Origin: Flavobacteriales bacterium
GTDB taxonomy: Bacteria; Bacteroidota; Bacteroidia; Flavobacteriales_F; PHOS-HE28
Assembly (NCBI GenBank): GCA_020635675.1
Contig: JACJZJ010000001.1
Coordinates: forward strand, 868,001 to 932,000
Length of the DNA: 64,000 bases
Direction: 5' to 3'
A program made the translations under genes and the position numbers. Of the stretch, positions 42,442 to 51,318 are shown piece after piece. The notes under the pieces were generated by a model. The model did not search any database and had not been told where the DNA came from. It was given only the letters and a program-made list of their open reading frames with translations. Each line of letters starts with the position of its first letter. The stretch's first letter is position 1.

Positions 42442-43393
42442 GGCAAAGAGCGAAGAACTGAGCACGGACCACCTGCTGGGCATCGGTGACCTGAGCGAGG
42501 ACGATATCGGGCTCATATTTCGCACCGCGGACGGGTTCAAGGAGGTGCTTCGACGTCCGATCAAGAAGGTGCCCTCGTTGCGGGACATCACCATCGCGAA
42601 TCTCTTCTTCGAGAACAGCACACGCACGCGCATCAGCTTCGAACTGGCCGAGAAGCGCCTGAGCGCGGACGTGATCAATTTCAGCTCGGGGGCATCGAGC
42701 GTGAAGAAGGGGGAGACCCTGATCGACACGGTCAACAATATCCTGGCGATGAAGGTGGACATGGTCGTCATGCGCCATCCCGACCCCGGCGCGGCGGTCT
42801 TTCTGAGCCGGCACGTCAACGCGCGGATCGTCAATGCCGGCGACGGCACCCATGAGCATCCGACGCAGGCCCTGCTGGATGCTTACAGCATTCGCGAGCG
42901 GCTTGGATCGGTGCGGGGAAGGAAGGTCGTGATCGTGGGGGATATCCTGCATTCACGCGTGGCGCTCAGCAACATGCTGTGCTTGCGGAAACTCGGTGCG
43001 GAGGTGATGCTTTGCGGGCCACCCACCCTGATGCCCCGGCATGTGGCCAGCATGGGCGTATTGGTGGAGCATGATCTGGACAAGGCCCTGCGTTGGTGCG
43101 ACGTGGCCAACATGTTGCGCATCCAGTCAGAGAGGCAGTCGGAGGGAGGGCCGTCCTACTTCCCGACCCTGCGCGAGTATGCCATGCTCTATGGTCTCGA
43201 CCGTGACCGGTACGACCGGATCGGCAGGGACATTGTGATCATGCATCCGGGGCCGATCAACCGGGGGGTGGAGATCACCAGCGACGTGGCCGACAGTGGA
43301 GCCAGCATCATCCTGGAGCAGGTGGAGAACGGCGTGGCCGTAAGGATGGCCGTCCTCTACCTGCTCGCGGGCCGGATCCATCGCGACAATTGA
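42422..43393 (+). CDS. pyrB: Aspartate carbamoyltransferase catalytic subunit
   Basis: 323 aa. Carbamoyl-phosphate motif FFENSTRTRISFE, further catalytic motifs MRHPDPGA, HEHPTQALLDAYSI and IMHPGPINRGVEI. Forms carbamoyl-aspartate in pyrimidine synthesis. An in-frame alternative ATG is at 42431; both starts overlap pyrR. No pyrI regulatory subunit follows, as usual for the unregulated class in Bacteroidota. Confidence 0.96.
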   Translation: MSHMGTEAKSEELSTDHLLGIGDLSEDDIGLIFRTADGFKEVLRRPIKKVPSLRDITIANLFFENSTRTRISFELAEKRLSADVINFSSGASSVKKGETLIDTVNNILAMKVDMVVMRHPDPGAAVFLSRHVNARIVNAGDGTHEHPTQALLDAYSIRERLGSVRGRKVVIVGDILHSRVALSNMLCLRKLGAEVMLCGPPTLMPRHVASMGVLVEHDLDKALRWCDVANMLRIQSERQSEGGPSYFPTLREYAMLYGLDRDRYDRIGRDIVIMHPGPINRGVEITSDVADSGASIILEQVENGVAVRMAVLYLLAGRIHRDN

Positions 43394-43402
43394 CCGGCTC
43401 CC

Positions 43403-43410
43403 TATCTTTA
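43403..43410 (+). promoter_or_regulatory. Near-consensus -7 element TATCTTTA for the STAS operon
   Basis: One mismatch from TAnnTTTG, 25 nt upstream of the ATG at 43436. Confidence 0.5.
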
Positions 43411-43435
43411 CCGCCAACGCCTTCGAGCGAGCACC

Positions 43436-43810
43436 ATGAATTTCACCATCGAGGACAAAGGCAAGTACACGTTGGTCACATCCAATGTGGACAAACTGGA
43501 CACCACCTGCGCGCCGGAACTGAAGAGCGAACTGGTCTACCTGAACAAGACCGGCGTGCGCAACATCATCATCGACGTTTCCGCGACGCGCTATTGCGAC
43601 TCGTCGGGGCTCAGCGCCCTGCTTGTCGCGAACCGGCTTTGCCGAAGCGTCTCCGGCACACTGGTGGTATGCGGTTTGCAGGAGCCGGTGCAGAAGCTCG
43701 TCCAGATCTCCCAGTTGGAAAGCGTGTTGTCCATCACCCCTTCGCTCAACGAAGCAGTGGACCTGCTTTTCATGGAGCAGATCGAAAAGGACGTCAACAA
43801 GGACCAATGA
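43436..43810 (+). CDS. STAS-domain protein (anti-sigma factor antagonist-like)
   Basis: 124 aa, a single STAS domain with the phospho-site serine region ATRYCDSSGLSALLVANRL, as in SpoIIAA/RsbV. Such proteins are switched by phosphorylation of that serine in partner-switching cascades; no kinase or sigma factor is nearby. Followed by a T9SS cargo gene (4-bp overlap) and then rnz; a STAS gene beside rnz is a frequent arrangement in Bacteroidota. Confidence 0.88.
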   Translation: MNFTIEDKGKYTLVTSNVDKLDTTCAPELKSELVYLNKTGVRNIIIDVSATRYCDSSGLSALLVANRLCRSVSGTLVVCGLQEPVQKLVQISQLESVLSITPSLNEAVDLLFMEQIEKDVNKDQ

Positions 43811-44577
43811 GATCCCACATGAGGAACCTTCTACTCGCGTTCATTCTTGCCGGCACCACGATCCAGGTCGCTGGGCAGTGCATTCCGAATCCGGCCTATC
43901 AGGACAGCGTCTTCGGCGTTTGGCCGGACACCCTGGAAGGCTTCGCCCATGCCAATCTCAATGTGTTCTACAGCGACACGTTGAACATGAAGGTGCCGTC
44001 CGATGGAGGAGAGATCGACCCCCAGTTCGCTGGTGTGTTCATCGATTCCGTCCAGTTCAACGGGGTCTCCGGACTGCCCCCCGGTCTGGGGATCCTCTGC
44101 AACTCGCAGACACCAGCCCCTTGCACCTATCTCACGAACATCCTGGGTTGTGGGCTGATCGAAGGGGTGCCGACCCAGATGGGTGAGTTCCCGCTCACGT
44201 TCAACGTCACGGCTTTCACCGTGGTCGTCGGCCAGACGATCGGCGTGCCATACCAGTTCACCGGATACAAGATCATCGTCGACCCTGACAATACGGGGAT
44301 CGCGGAAGTGAACGGACCGGTGCTCGATGATGTCCACAATGTGCCGAACCCGTTCGCCGACCGGACCACGATCGAGTTCCGCTTGGCGCGTGCGGGTGCG
44401 GTCCATCTCAAGGTCTTCAACCTGATCGGTGAACAGCTTCGTGAAGCGGAGATGTACGGCAAGCCGGGCGTGAACCGGATGCTCTTCAATGCTGATGGGC
44501 TCGAGGATGGCATCTATCTCTACAAGTTGGAGGCCGACCGGACCAGTTTCACCGGACGGATGGTGTTGCACCACTGA
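43807..44577 (+). CDS. Secreted protein with T9SS-type C-terminal domain
   Basis: 256 aa. A signal peptide (about MRNLLLAFILAGTTIQVAGQ), then a cysteine-containing domain (IPNPAYQDSVFGVWPDT ... GILCNSQTPAPCTYLTNILGCGL) and a C-terminal T9SS-like domain (HNVPNPFADRTTIEFRLARAGAVHLKVFNLIG ... GLEDGIYLYKLEADRTSFTGRMVL). The first ATG overlaps the STAS stop (ATGA); a second at 43819 begins the signal peptide proper. Function unknown. An intrinsic terminator follows. Confidence 0.78.
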   Translation: MRSHMRNLLLAFILAGTTIQVAGQCIPNPAYQDSVFGVWPDTLEGFAHANLNVFYSDTLNMKVPSDGGEIDPQFAGVFIDSVQFNGVSGLPPGLGILCNSQTPAPCTYLTNILGCGLIEGVPTQMGEFPLTFNVTAFTVVVGQTIGVPYQFTGYKIIVDPDNTGIAEVNGPVLDDVHNVPNPFADRTTIEFRLARAGAVHLKVFNLIGEQLREAEMYGKPGVNRMLFNADGLEDGIYLYKLEADRTSFTGRMVLHH

Positions 44578-44602
44578 CATGGACCTGTCCTGATCTTTTT
44601 TG

Positions 44603-44630
44603 GAAGCCCCGTTCGCGGGGCTTCTTCTTT
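44603..44630 (+). terminator. Intrinsic terminator
   Basis: A perfect 9-bp stem (44603-44611 with 44616-44624) with a TTCG tetraloop, followed by TTCTTT. Confidence 0.85.
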
Positions 44631-44645
44631 CCGAGTGCCGACATC

Positions 44646-45569
44646 ATGCGTTTTGCGCTGACCACCCTGGGTACCGGTGCCGCGCTGCCCGCCAGGGGAC
44701 GTTCACCCTCTGCGCAGGTCCTGGAGGCGAACGGGAGCCTGTATCTGATCGATTGCGGCGAGGGGACCCAGGAACGTTTGCGGGAGGGTGCTTTCAATTT
44801 TCAGCGGATCCGCCATGTGTTCATAAGCCATATGCATGGTGATCACTATCTCGGGCTGATCGGCCTGATCAGCTCCATGCACCTCATGGGGCGAAAGGTC
44901 CCCTTGGAGGTCCATGGGCCCGAGGAACTGAAGGAGATCATCGACATCCAACTCCGGGCCGGTCGGACATACCTCCGTTTCCCACTGGCCTTCCATCCCT
45001 TGCAGCCTGCGAACGGCCGGGTGATCCTGCAGGATGACCGGCTCCGTGTTGAAACACTGGAACTGCATCATCGGTTGCCATGCGCCGGATTCATTTTCCG
45101 CGAGAACCAGGCACCCCTTCATTTGCGAAAGGACCGGGTGCATCTTGTACCACATTTCCAACGGGCCGCGGTCAAGGCTGGAGAGGACCTGGTCGTGGAG
45201 GATGGGTCGGTCATCCCGAACGCTGAGTTGACCACACCAGCCGCACCAGCGCGGTCCTATGCGTACTGCTCCGATACCGCGTACGCCAGGGAGCTCGTGC
45301 CGTTCCTGCGTGATATCGATCTCCTTTACCACGAAGCCACGTTCACGGAACAGCTTGCCGCGCGCGCACGGGACACGATGCACTCCACGGCACGTCAGGC
45401 TGCGATGATCGCACGGGAGGCCGGGGTGCGTCGGCTGCTCCTGGGCCACTTCAGTTCGCGCTACAAGAACGCGGAGGTCCTACTGGCCGAGGCGCGCGAA
45501 GTGTTCCCTTCCGCGGAGTTGAGTTGCGACGGATGTACCTATCCGGTCCATTCACGAACGATCGTGTAA
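44646..45569 (+). CDS. rnz: Ribonuclease Z (tRNA 3-prime endonuclease)
   Basis: 307 aa, metallo-beta-lactamase fold. The zinc motif is HMHGDHYLGLIGLISS, with further ligands in CSDTAY, HSTARQAA and LLGHFSSRY. It trims tRNA precursors at the 3-prime end to allow CCA addition. This fits the two tRNA genes in the window, neither of which encodes CCA. Own start after the intrinsic terminator of the previous gene. Confidence 0.95.
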   Translation: MRFALTTLGTGAALPARGRSPSAQVLEANGSLYLIDCGEGTQERLREGAFNFQRIRHVFISHMHGDHYLGLIGLISSMHLMGRKVPLEVHGPEELKEIIDIQLRAGRTYLRFPLAFHPLQPANGRVILQDDRLRVETLELHHRLPCAGFIFRENQAPLHLRKDRVHLVPHFQRAAVKAGEDLVVEDGSVIPNAELTTPAAPARSYAYCSDTAYARELVPFLRDIDLLYHEATFTEQLAARARDTMHSTARQAAMIAREAGVRRLLLGHFSSRYKNAEVLLAEAREVFPSAELSCDGCTYPVHSRTIV

Positions 45570-45600
45570 AACCGGACTTGGGGGACGGTGCGTCGGGGGA

Positions 45601-45608
45601 TATCTTTG
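45601..45608 (+). promoter_or_regulatory. Perfect -7 element TATCTTTG for the LuxR-type regulator
   Basis: Exact TAnnTTTG. The Fur-like palindrome begins 6 bp downstream. Confidence 0.7.
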
Positions 45609-45613
45609 TCGCT

Positions 45614-45632
45614 GTTTAGAATCATTCTAAAC
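45614..45632 (+). promoter_or_regulatory. Fur/PerR-type operator, perfect 19-bp palindrome
   Basis: GTTTAGAATCATTCTAAAC: two 9-nt arms around a central C, placed exactly between the -7 element (45601-45608) and the ATG at 45638. The sequence resembles iron-responsive Fur-family boxes of Bacteroidota. Its position over the transcription start implies repression when the regulator is bound. Confidence 0.7.
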
Positions 45633-45637
45633 AAGAG

Positions 45638-46321
45638 ATGCCTATCCGCACCCTGCTTGCCGACCATGCCGACCTGGCCCTCACGGGATTGCGCCATATC
45701 CTGTGTGATGTCGAGCGGATCGTAGTGGTCGGGGAGGTCCGGGACGCGAAAGCGATGGGCGATGCGTTGGACGAGCTTCGACCCGACGTGGTGCTCATCG
45801 ACCATACGGCGGATGGCTTTGACGCGAATGCCATTCGCGATGGTATCCAGCGACGTAGGCGGACCCGCTTCATTTCCATTACGCCCGACCCTTCCCCCGT
45901 GGCGCTCATGAACGCGATACGCGGCGGGGTGACCAGCTACGTGAAGAAGGACTGCGATGCCCGGGAGATCATCGACGCGGTGTTGCATACCGCCGATGGT
46001 GACCGCTTCTTCTGCGGGAAGATCGTGGAGGCCATGCAACGGGCCTCCATCGACCTGGATCGTTTGGTGGACGCGGAAATGACCTGTGAACCGATCTCGC
46101 TCAGCGAACGGGAATACGAGATCATCGCCCTGATCGCCGACGGTCTTTCCTACACGCGGATCGCGGACCAATTGCGGCTGAGCGCGCACACGGTGACCAC
46201 GCACAGGCGGAACATCATGCAGAAACTGGGTGTGAACAACACCGCGGCGTTGGTGATGTATGCCGTGAAGCATGGGCTCACTTCTCCGAACAAGTTCCTC
46301 TTCAACAGCACCCGCAGCTAG
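45638..46321 (+). CDS. NarL/LuxR-type response regulator with Fur-like operator
   Basis: 227 aa. The receiver domain (1-120) has Asp about 55 in VVLIDHTADGFD and Lys in SYVKKDCD, but the acidic pocket that is usually Asp-Asp reads LLADHADL, one acid replaced by His. A C-terminal LuxR helix-turn-helix (about 155-215) is intact: LSEREYEIIALIADGLSYTRIADQLRLSAHTVTTHRRNIMQKLGV. No kinase is adjacent. The operator over its promoter suggests that metal or peroxide status controls its level; the target genes are unknown. Confidence 0.88.
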   Translation: MPIRTLLADHADLALTGLRHILCDVERIVVVGEVRDAKAMGDALDELRPDVVLIDHTADGFDANAIRDGIQRRRRTRFISITPDPSPVALMNAIRGGVTSYVKKDCDAREIIDAVLHTADGDRFFCGKIVEAMQRASIDLDRLVDAEMTCEPISLSEREYEIIALIADGLSYTRIADQLRLSAHTVTTHRRNIMQKLGVNNTAALVMYAVKHGLTSPNKFLFNSTRS

Positions 46322-46341
46322 CGGGGTGCTACTTTTCGTCC

Positions 46342-47214
46342 ATGTCGCAGGACCTGTTGCTCGGCGATGTGGGTGGGTCCGGTTCACGCTGGGCCTTGCT
46401 TTCCAATGATGCATTGACCTGGTCCGCCGGCGATCTGCCCGGAGCGAACCCGGCAACAGGGTCGATGGACGATCTGGGCCAGGCGCTGCAGGAACGATCT
46501 CCAGTGATGGGCTCCCCCGGTTTGGTCATGGTCTACGGCGCCGGTTGTGGCACCAGGAAGAGGGGTGAGCGTGTCCGCATGCTTTTGGGAAAGGTGTTCA
46601 AGGAGGCGGACATCGTCGTGGCGGACGACCTGCTGGGAGCGGCCCGCGCCCTATTTGGCGACCGGGGTGGACATGCGTTGATCCTGGGCACGGGCATGAA
46701 CGCGGGGCATTTCGACGGTCGGAAGATCGACCATCGCATACGTTCGATCGGCTATATCCTAGGCGATGAGGGAAGTGGCGCGGACATCGGTCGCTGCCTG
46801 TTCCGGGATGCCCTGCGCGGGGACATGCCCCGGCATGTGGAGGAGGCGCTTTTCGGCGGCGATGGCTTGGATCCTTCAGCCGTGGTCGAGACCATCCATC
46901 GTTCCGCATCCACGGCCATGGCATTGGCCGGACCGGTGAAACATCTGGGCCAGGTAAGAGAAGACCCCTACGTACATCAACTGCTGCGTGAGCGGTTCGG
47001 CGCAATGGCTCTCCAGGTGGGGCGCGAACTTGGCGCCGGGACCTTCCGGGCCGTGGGATCGGTGGCATGGGCGTTCGCATCCGAACTGCGAGACGCATTC
47101 CAGGAGCACGGGTCGATGCTCGATACCGTGGTCCGGGATCCCATGGACGGGCTCATCGCCTACCACCGGACGCATCCGATGTCGCCACCGAACTCAGCAG
47201 CACCCCAGGACTGA
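46342..47214 (+). CDS. N-acetylglucosamine kinase-like BadF/BadG ATPase
   Basis: 290 aa, actin-like ATPase fold: phosphate-1 motif LLLGDVGGSGSRWAL, then HALILGTGMNAG and YILGDEGSGADIGRCLF. Related to eukaryotic GlcNAc kinase and to the BadF/BcrA ATPases; in Bacteroidota a cytosolic sugar or amino-sugar kinase is most likely. A -7-like TACTTTTC (46330-46337) almost touches the ATG. The 3-prime end overlaps the convergent patatin gene by 62 bp. Confidence 0.85.
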   Translation: MSQDLLLGDVGGSGSRWALLSNDALTWSAGDLPGANPATGSMDDLGQALQERSPVMGSPGLVMVYGAGCGTRKRGERVRMLLGKVFKEADIVVADDLLGAARALFGDRGGHALILGTGMNAGHFDGRKIDHRIRSIGYILGDEGSGADIGRCLFRDALRGDMPRHVEEALFGGDGLDPSAVVETIHRSASTAMALAGPVKHLGQVREDPYVHQLLRERFGAMALQVGRELGAGTFRAVGSVAWAFASELRDAFQEHGSMLDTVVRDPMDGLIAYHRTHPMSPPNSAAPQD

Positions 47215-49516
47215 GGATCAGCTGATGGAAACGGGCGAGGGCCGCCTGGTTGTCCGTGGAGCGAATGGCATCGAGGACCTGTTGTTTTTCGACCGCGGTC
47301 AGATGCCAGCTGAGCGATATCTCCTCTTCGGGCCTGTGATGAAGCTGCAGATCGATCACCTCCAAGGGCACGTCGATCCACGCGCTGATCTGTTGGAGCA
47401 TCAGGTCGTAGTCCTGGTCCTGGACCTTCACGAAGTTCCCGTAGACATTGCTGGCCGGGTCGAACAGTCGTGCCATGAACGAACGGGCGACCGGTTGCAC
47501 GTCCAGTAGCTTCTGCTTGTCACGAAGCTGCAGCACGATCACTCCGCCGGTATGCGCGGCGATCCAGGTCCGATGTTCCAAAAGGAAAGCGCTCATGGTC
47601 CGATAACCGTAGTTGTCCCGGATGCCGGCGTCCATGACGCGCATCGGAGGGTCGCTCGGAAGGGTGACCATCGGGGTGATGTATGGGAATGTGGCGCTCA
47701 TGCGCAGCGCGCTGGTCAGCTTCAGGTCCTCCGCATCCTGGTCCTTGAACAGGCGCATGAACTCGATGCTTTCGGGTTGTGGTTCATGGGCCGTGCCAAG
47801 CTTCCCGGAATTGTTGGTCAAGTGTGCGGTGGGCAGTGCACTGATGAGCAGCCGGCGTCCGTCGTTCACCGAGGTGGGTGCCATCAGCAGCATCGGGATC
47901 CTGGCCTCGCGCTCCGGACCTTCCAGGTCGCGCAGACGCACATCGAGCAGTCCGCCCGTGTTCTCGTTCAGGCGTTCCTCGAACACATAGCCGCGGTCCC
48001 GTGTGTAGATGTGCCGACCGTCCACCACGCGTTGGTAACGGATGAACATGTCGTTGGTGACGAACGTGAACGCCACCGGGTTGAGGATGTCGCGCGACAT
48101 GCGTTCCAGGTGGAGCGGGTCGTCCGGACCTGGAATACTGTCATCCGCCTGGTGTGCGAGGTAGCACTGGCGGTAGTAGGCTGCGCCGATCAATCCACCG
48201 GACGAACCGGTGATCATGGCGGTCCTGGGCAGAAAGTCCCCGCCTGCCACGCTGTCCAGTTCCTGCATGCAGAGGCAGGTCCACAACATGCTGCGCAGTC
48301 CTCCTCCACTGGTGCTCACGATGACCATCGGTGGTCTTTCGGTGCCTGTGACCGCCTGGGCGCGGACGAGCCAGCGGTCGAGCACCACTTCCATGGCAGC
48401 CCGGTCGTGGGTGGTGGCCGCGTTGTCGTACGCCAGTTCGTTCAGCTCTTTGATGGTGTAGCGGGCCGGCTTGGCCTGGTAATCGAGCCCATAGGCCTGG
48501 TTGTCGTACAGAAATGCATCGGTGCGCAGGCTCAGGACCTGTACGCTGATGATCAGGACCACGATCACGCTGAGCGTCCACCCTTTCAACCAGCTGTAAA
48601 GGGCGCTGATGATCATCAACAACATCGTGAAGAGCAGGAAGGCGCTCGCGCCGGTGGGGATCTCGAACGGGCTCCAACCGCTGAGCGCACCGAGCGCGAT
48701 GAAGCTAACGATCACGATCACCTCGAAAATGGATCCATTGATATGGTTCTGCCACAGCACACTGCGTAACAGTTCCTTGTCATAGTGGCGACTGCTTCGG
48801 GCGAGCGCGATCCTTAGCGGTGGCACCAGGTAGGTCTCCACGTGCCACTTGCGGGCCCTTTGTTCCCTGCGGAGCCAGCGGGTGGCCTTTCGCTGCGCGG
48901 AACGACGGGCAGGGATGGGTGAGGCCGGTCCCAGCAGATCGCCGAAGGGGCCTTCAGGGCGATACTGCGCTGGTTCGTGGCCGAGCACCTTCGTGATGTC
49001 GGTGTTCGTCCGGGTGAAGTAGAGCAGGGAGATCAACTGGAAGAGGACGATGCCCATGACGAAACCGAACAGGTCGATGACCACTTGACCGGGCGGGACC
49101 AGTTCCTTGAAGAGTTGGAGGCGGGCCGAGCAATACAGATAGGATAGCACGAACGCCACCGGAATGATGGCATTGTTGATGTTGAACTTGAGAAAGGGCC
49201 GGCTCAGTGTGGCGATGAACGGGAACCGGTAGGCATGCATCGTATAGCTGTACAGGTTGAACGCGGTGATGAACCCACCCAGCGCGAACCCCGTCAGGAG
49301 GTAGGACAACAGGTTGACATGCCCGAAATACTCGGGATAGAGGAACACATAAGGAATGCCGTACTTGACACCAAGGTTTCCGGTGATGTAGGCCCAGAGC
49401 ACGGCCCAGAAGAGCAGGAGCAGGTGGTTCTTCTTCAGGTGCAGCACGAGCAACTGAAGCGGGAAGAAGTAGATCACCCGCCGCCACCATTGACGGAACC
49501 TGCGCCTGACCATCAT
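47153..49516 (-). CDS. Patatin-like phospholipase with large multi-span membrane N-terminus
   Basis: 787 aa from the ATG at 49516 (the next codon is also ATG). About seven hydrophobic spans in residues 20-340 (for example LLLLFWAVLWAYIT, NLLSYLLTGFALGGFITAF, IFEVIVIVSFIALGAL, TLSVIVVLIISVQVL). The patatin domain follows, with oxyanion loop VSTSGGGLRSM, nucleophile Ser in ITGSSGGLIGA and Asp in MDAGIRDNYG, so the Ser-Asp dyad is intact. Likely a membrane-embedded lipase or phospholipase. A CATCTTTG -7-like element abuts the start. Its last 62 bp overlap the 3-prime end of the sugar-kinase gene. Confidence 0.87.
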   Translation of the reverse strand: MMVRRRFRQWWRRVIYFFPLQLLVLHLKKNHLLLLFWAVLWAYITGNLGVKYGIPYVFLYPEYFGHVNLLSYLLTGFALGGFITAFNLYSYTMHAYRFPFIATLSRPFLKFNINNAIIPVAFVLSYLYCSARLQLFKELVPPGQVVIDLFGFVMGIVLFQLISLLYFTRTNTDITKVLGHEPAQYRPEGPFGDLLGPASPIPARRSAQRKATRWLRREQRARKWHVETYLVPPLRIALARSSRHYDKELLRSVLWQNHINGSIFEVIVIVSFIALGALSGWSPFEIPTGASAFLLFTMLLMIISALYSWLKGWTLSVIVVLIISVQVLSLRTDAFLYDNQAYGLDYQAKPARYTIKELNELAYDNAATTHDRAAMEVVLDRWLVRAQAVTGTERPPMVIVSTSGGGLRSMLWTCLCMQELDSVAGGDFLPRTAMITGSSGGLIGAAYYRQCYLAHQADDSIPGPDDPLHLERMSRDILNPVAFTFVTNDMFIRYQRVVDGRHIYTRDRGYVFEERLNENTGGLLDVRLRDLEGPEREARIPMLLMAPTSVNDGRRLLISALPTAHLTNNSGKLGTAHEPQPESIEFMRLFKDQDAEDLKLTSALRMSATFPYITPMVTLPSDPPMRVMDAGIRDNYGYRTMSAFLLEHRTWIAAHTGGVIVLQLRDKQKLLDVQPVARSFMARLFDPASNVYGNFVKVQDQDYDLMLQQISAWIDVPLEVIDLQLHHRPEEEISLSWHLTAVEKQQVLDAIRSTDNQAALARFHQLILSPGVLLSSVATSDASGGRR

Positions 49517-49573
49517 GCAAAGATGGGGGTACACCCACGGTATACGCCTGATGGCGCGCAGGTGTTGTCCTGC

Positions 49574-51271
49574 TCAGACCTTGCCAAGAACGGTGCCGAA
49601 CACCGCGTCGCCGACCTCCTCGGCCCGGGCACGAAGGAGATCGGCTTCACGCGTCACTTCCGCGATGAAGTCCGGTGCGTCGAGCCCGGCGCAATTGATG
49701 CGCACATTGAGGTAGGCGCCGAGCGCACCCGTGCGTGCGCACAGGGCACCCACCCCTGCATCGCTCACCGAGGCCGGCAGCCCTTTTTCGGACATGGCCT
49801 TCAGGAGGTCAAGGCTTCGCACGCAGATGCGCATGGTCTCCAGTGGAACGAGGATGGCGCCCTTGGTGGCTTCCGTGATCGCGGCGCTCCTGGTCTGTTG
49901 CTCTTCCGATGAGCCTTTTGGCATCTGCATGGCCGCAAGGATCCGGTCGAACGCGCGCGTGTCCTCGTCCACCAGGCGCAACAGCTCCCTGCGACAGACC
50001 TCACCCTCCGAAGCATGGTCGCTGAATTCCTCCCAGCGCTCGTCCCAGCCGCGTTTGTGTGCGCTGAGATTGGCCACCATGGTGCCGAGCGCGGCGCCGA
50101 GCGCGCCGATGTACGCACTGACCGATCCTCCGCCAGGGGCCGGGCTTTCAGCGGCCGTCTCCTCGCTGAAACGCTTCAGGTCCATTCGCGCCAACCGCTC
50201 AAGCGCCGGATCCTCCAACATCAGTTCGATCACCTTCTTCTCCGGGTCGAACGGGGCCAGATCGTCCAGACCGAGCGACTTGACCGCGATCTTGATCTTT
50301 TCGTGCTCGGAGATGCCCAGGCTGCGTTGCTGGCGTCGGAGATAGAAGTCCGCCGCGTCCAAAAGGGCCTGCTTGGGGATCAGCCCGACCAGTTCACTTC
50401 CCGTGACCCGGATGCCGCGTTCCTCCGCCGACTTGCACGCCTCATCGAAAGCCACATGCACGGGAGTGACCGTGATGTCCGTCAGGTTCAGCGAGAGTTG
50501 TGCGATGCCGTACTCCTCGATGTACCAGCCGATGCCTTTCACGGCCTTGAGCCTGCCGGGGATCTTGATCGGTTCGCCACTGGCGTCGGTGACCACCTTC
50601 CCCGTGAGCGGATCGCCTTCCCGTTGGACGCGGCCGGCCTCCCGGATGTCGAAGGCGATGGCGTTGGCGCGACGGGTGCTGGTGGTGTTCAGGTTCACGT
50701 TGTAGGCCACGAGGAAGTTCCGTGCGCCCACTGCGGTCGCACCGCTGCGCGCGACGGGCTCATTGAACTCCGCCGGACCATGATCGGGCTTCCATGCAGG
50801 GTCCTTCAGTTTTTTTGCCAGGCCTTCATACTCGCCGCTCCGGTTGTTGGCCAGATTGCGGCGTTTGTCCTCCATGGCCGCCTGTTCATAGAGATAGACC
50901 GGAATGCCCAGTTCTTTCCCGATGCGTTCTCCCAGGGCCCGGGCATAGGGTACGACCTCCTCCAGGGTGATCCCGCTCACGGGGACCAACGGACAGACAT
51001 CGGTGGCGCCGAACCGGGGATGTGCGCCACCGTGGTTCCGCATGTCGATCAGCTCCTGGGCCTTTTTCACCAGGAGGAAGGCCGCTTCCACGACGGCTTC
51101 CGGCGGACCGACGAAGGTGATCACTGTACGGTTCGTGGCCTTGCCCGGATCGATGTCGAGCAGACGGACGCCCTCGACCGTGCCCACTACGGAGGCGATC
51201 GATTCGATCTTGGCCCGGTCACGGCCTTCACTGATGTTCGGAACACATTCGATCAGACGGGGCATGGACAT
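49574..51271 (-). CDS. ftcD: Bifunctional glutamate formimidoyltransferase / formimidoyl-THF cyclodeaminase
   Basis: 565 aa, fused like the animal FTCD enzyme (about 540 aa). Residues 1 to about 320 are the formiminotransferase (LIECVPNISEGRD, RNHGGAHPRFGATDVCPLVPV); about 365-565 are the helical cyclodeaminase (ETAAESPAPGGGSVSAYIGALGAALG). It transfers the formimino group of formiminoglutamate to tetrahydrofolate and then releases ammonia, closing histidine degradation. The start at 51271 follows a perfect -7 element at 51292-51299; a very long open frame upstream is not coding. hutI lies 0.8 kb away on the same strand. Confidence 0.95.
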   Translation of the reverse strand: MSMPRLIECVPNISEGRDRAKIESIASVVGTVEGVRLLDIDPGKATNRTVITFVGPPEAVVEAAFLLVKKAQELIDMRNHGGAHPRFGATDVCPLVPVSGITLEEVVPYARALGERIGKELGIPVYLYEQAAMEDKRRNLANNRSGEYEGLAKKLKDPAWKPDHGPAEFNEPVARSGATAVGARNFLVAYNVNLNTTSTRRANAIAFDIREAGRVQREGDPLTGKVVTDASGEPIKIPGRLKAVKGIGWYIEEYGIAQLSLNLTDITVTPVHVAFDEACKSAEERGIRVTGSELVGLIPKQALLDAADFYLRRQQRSLGISEHEKIKIAVKSLGLDDLAPFDPEKKVIELMLEDPALERLARMDLKRFSEETAAESPAPGGGSVSAYIGALGAALGTMVANLSAHKRGWDERWEEFSDHASEGEVCRRELLRLVDEDTRAFDRILAAMQMPKGSSEEQQTRSAAITEATKGAILVPLETMRICVRSLDLLKAMSEKGLPASVSDAGVGALCARTGALGAYLNVRINCAGLDAPDFIAEVTREADLLRARAEEVGDAVFGTVLGKV

Positions 51272-51291
51272 GGCGGGTCGGTTCGGGCGGG

Positions 51292-51299
51292 CAAAGCTA
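51292..51299 (-). promoter_or_regulatory. Perfect -7 element TAGCTTTG for ftcD
   Basis: Complement reads TAGCTTTG, exact TAnnTTTG, 20 nt upstream of the ATG at 51271. Confidence 0.6.
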
Positions 51300-51318
51300 T
51301 CACGCCGGTGCGGCCTCG

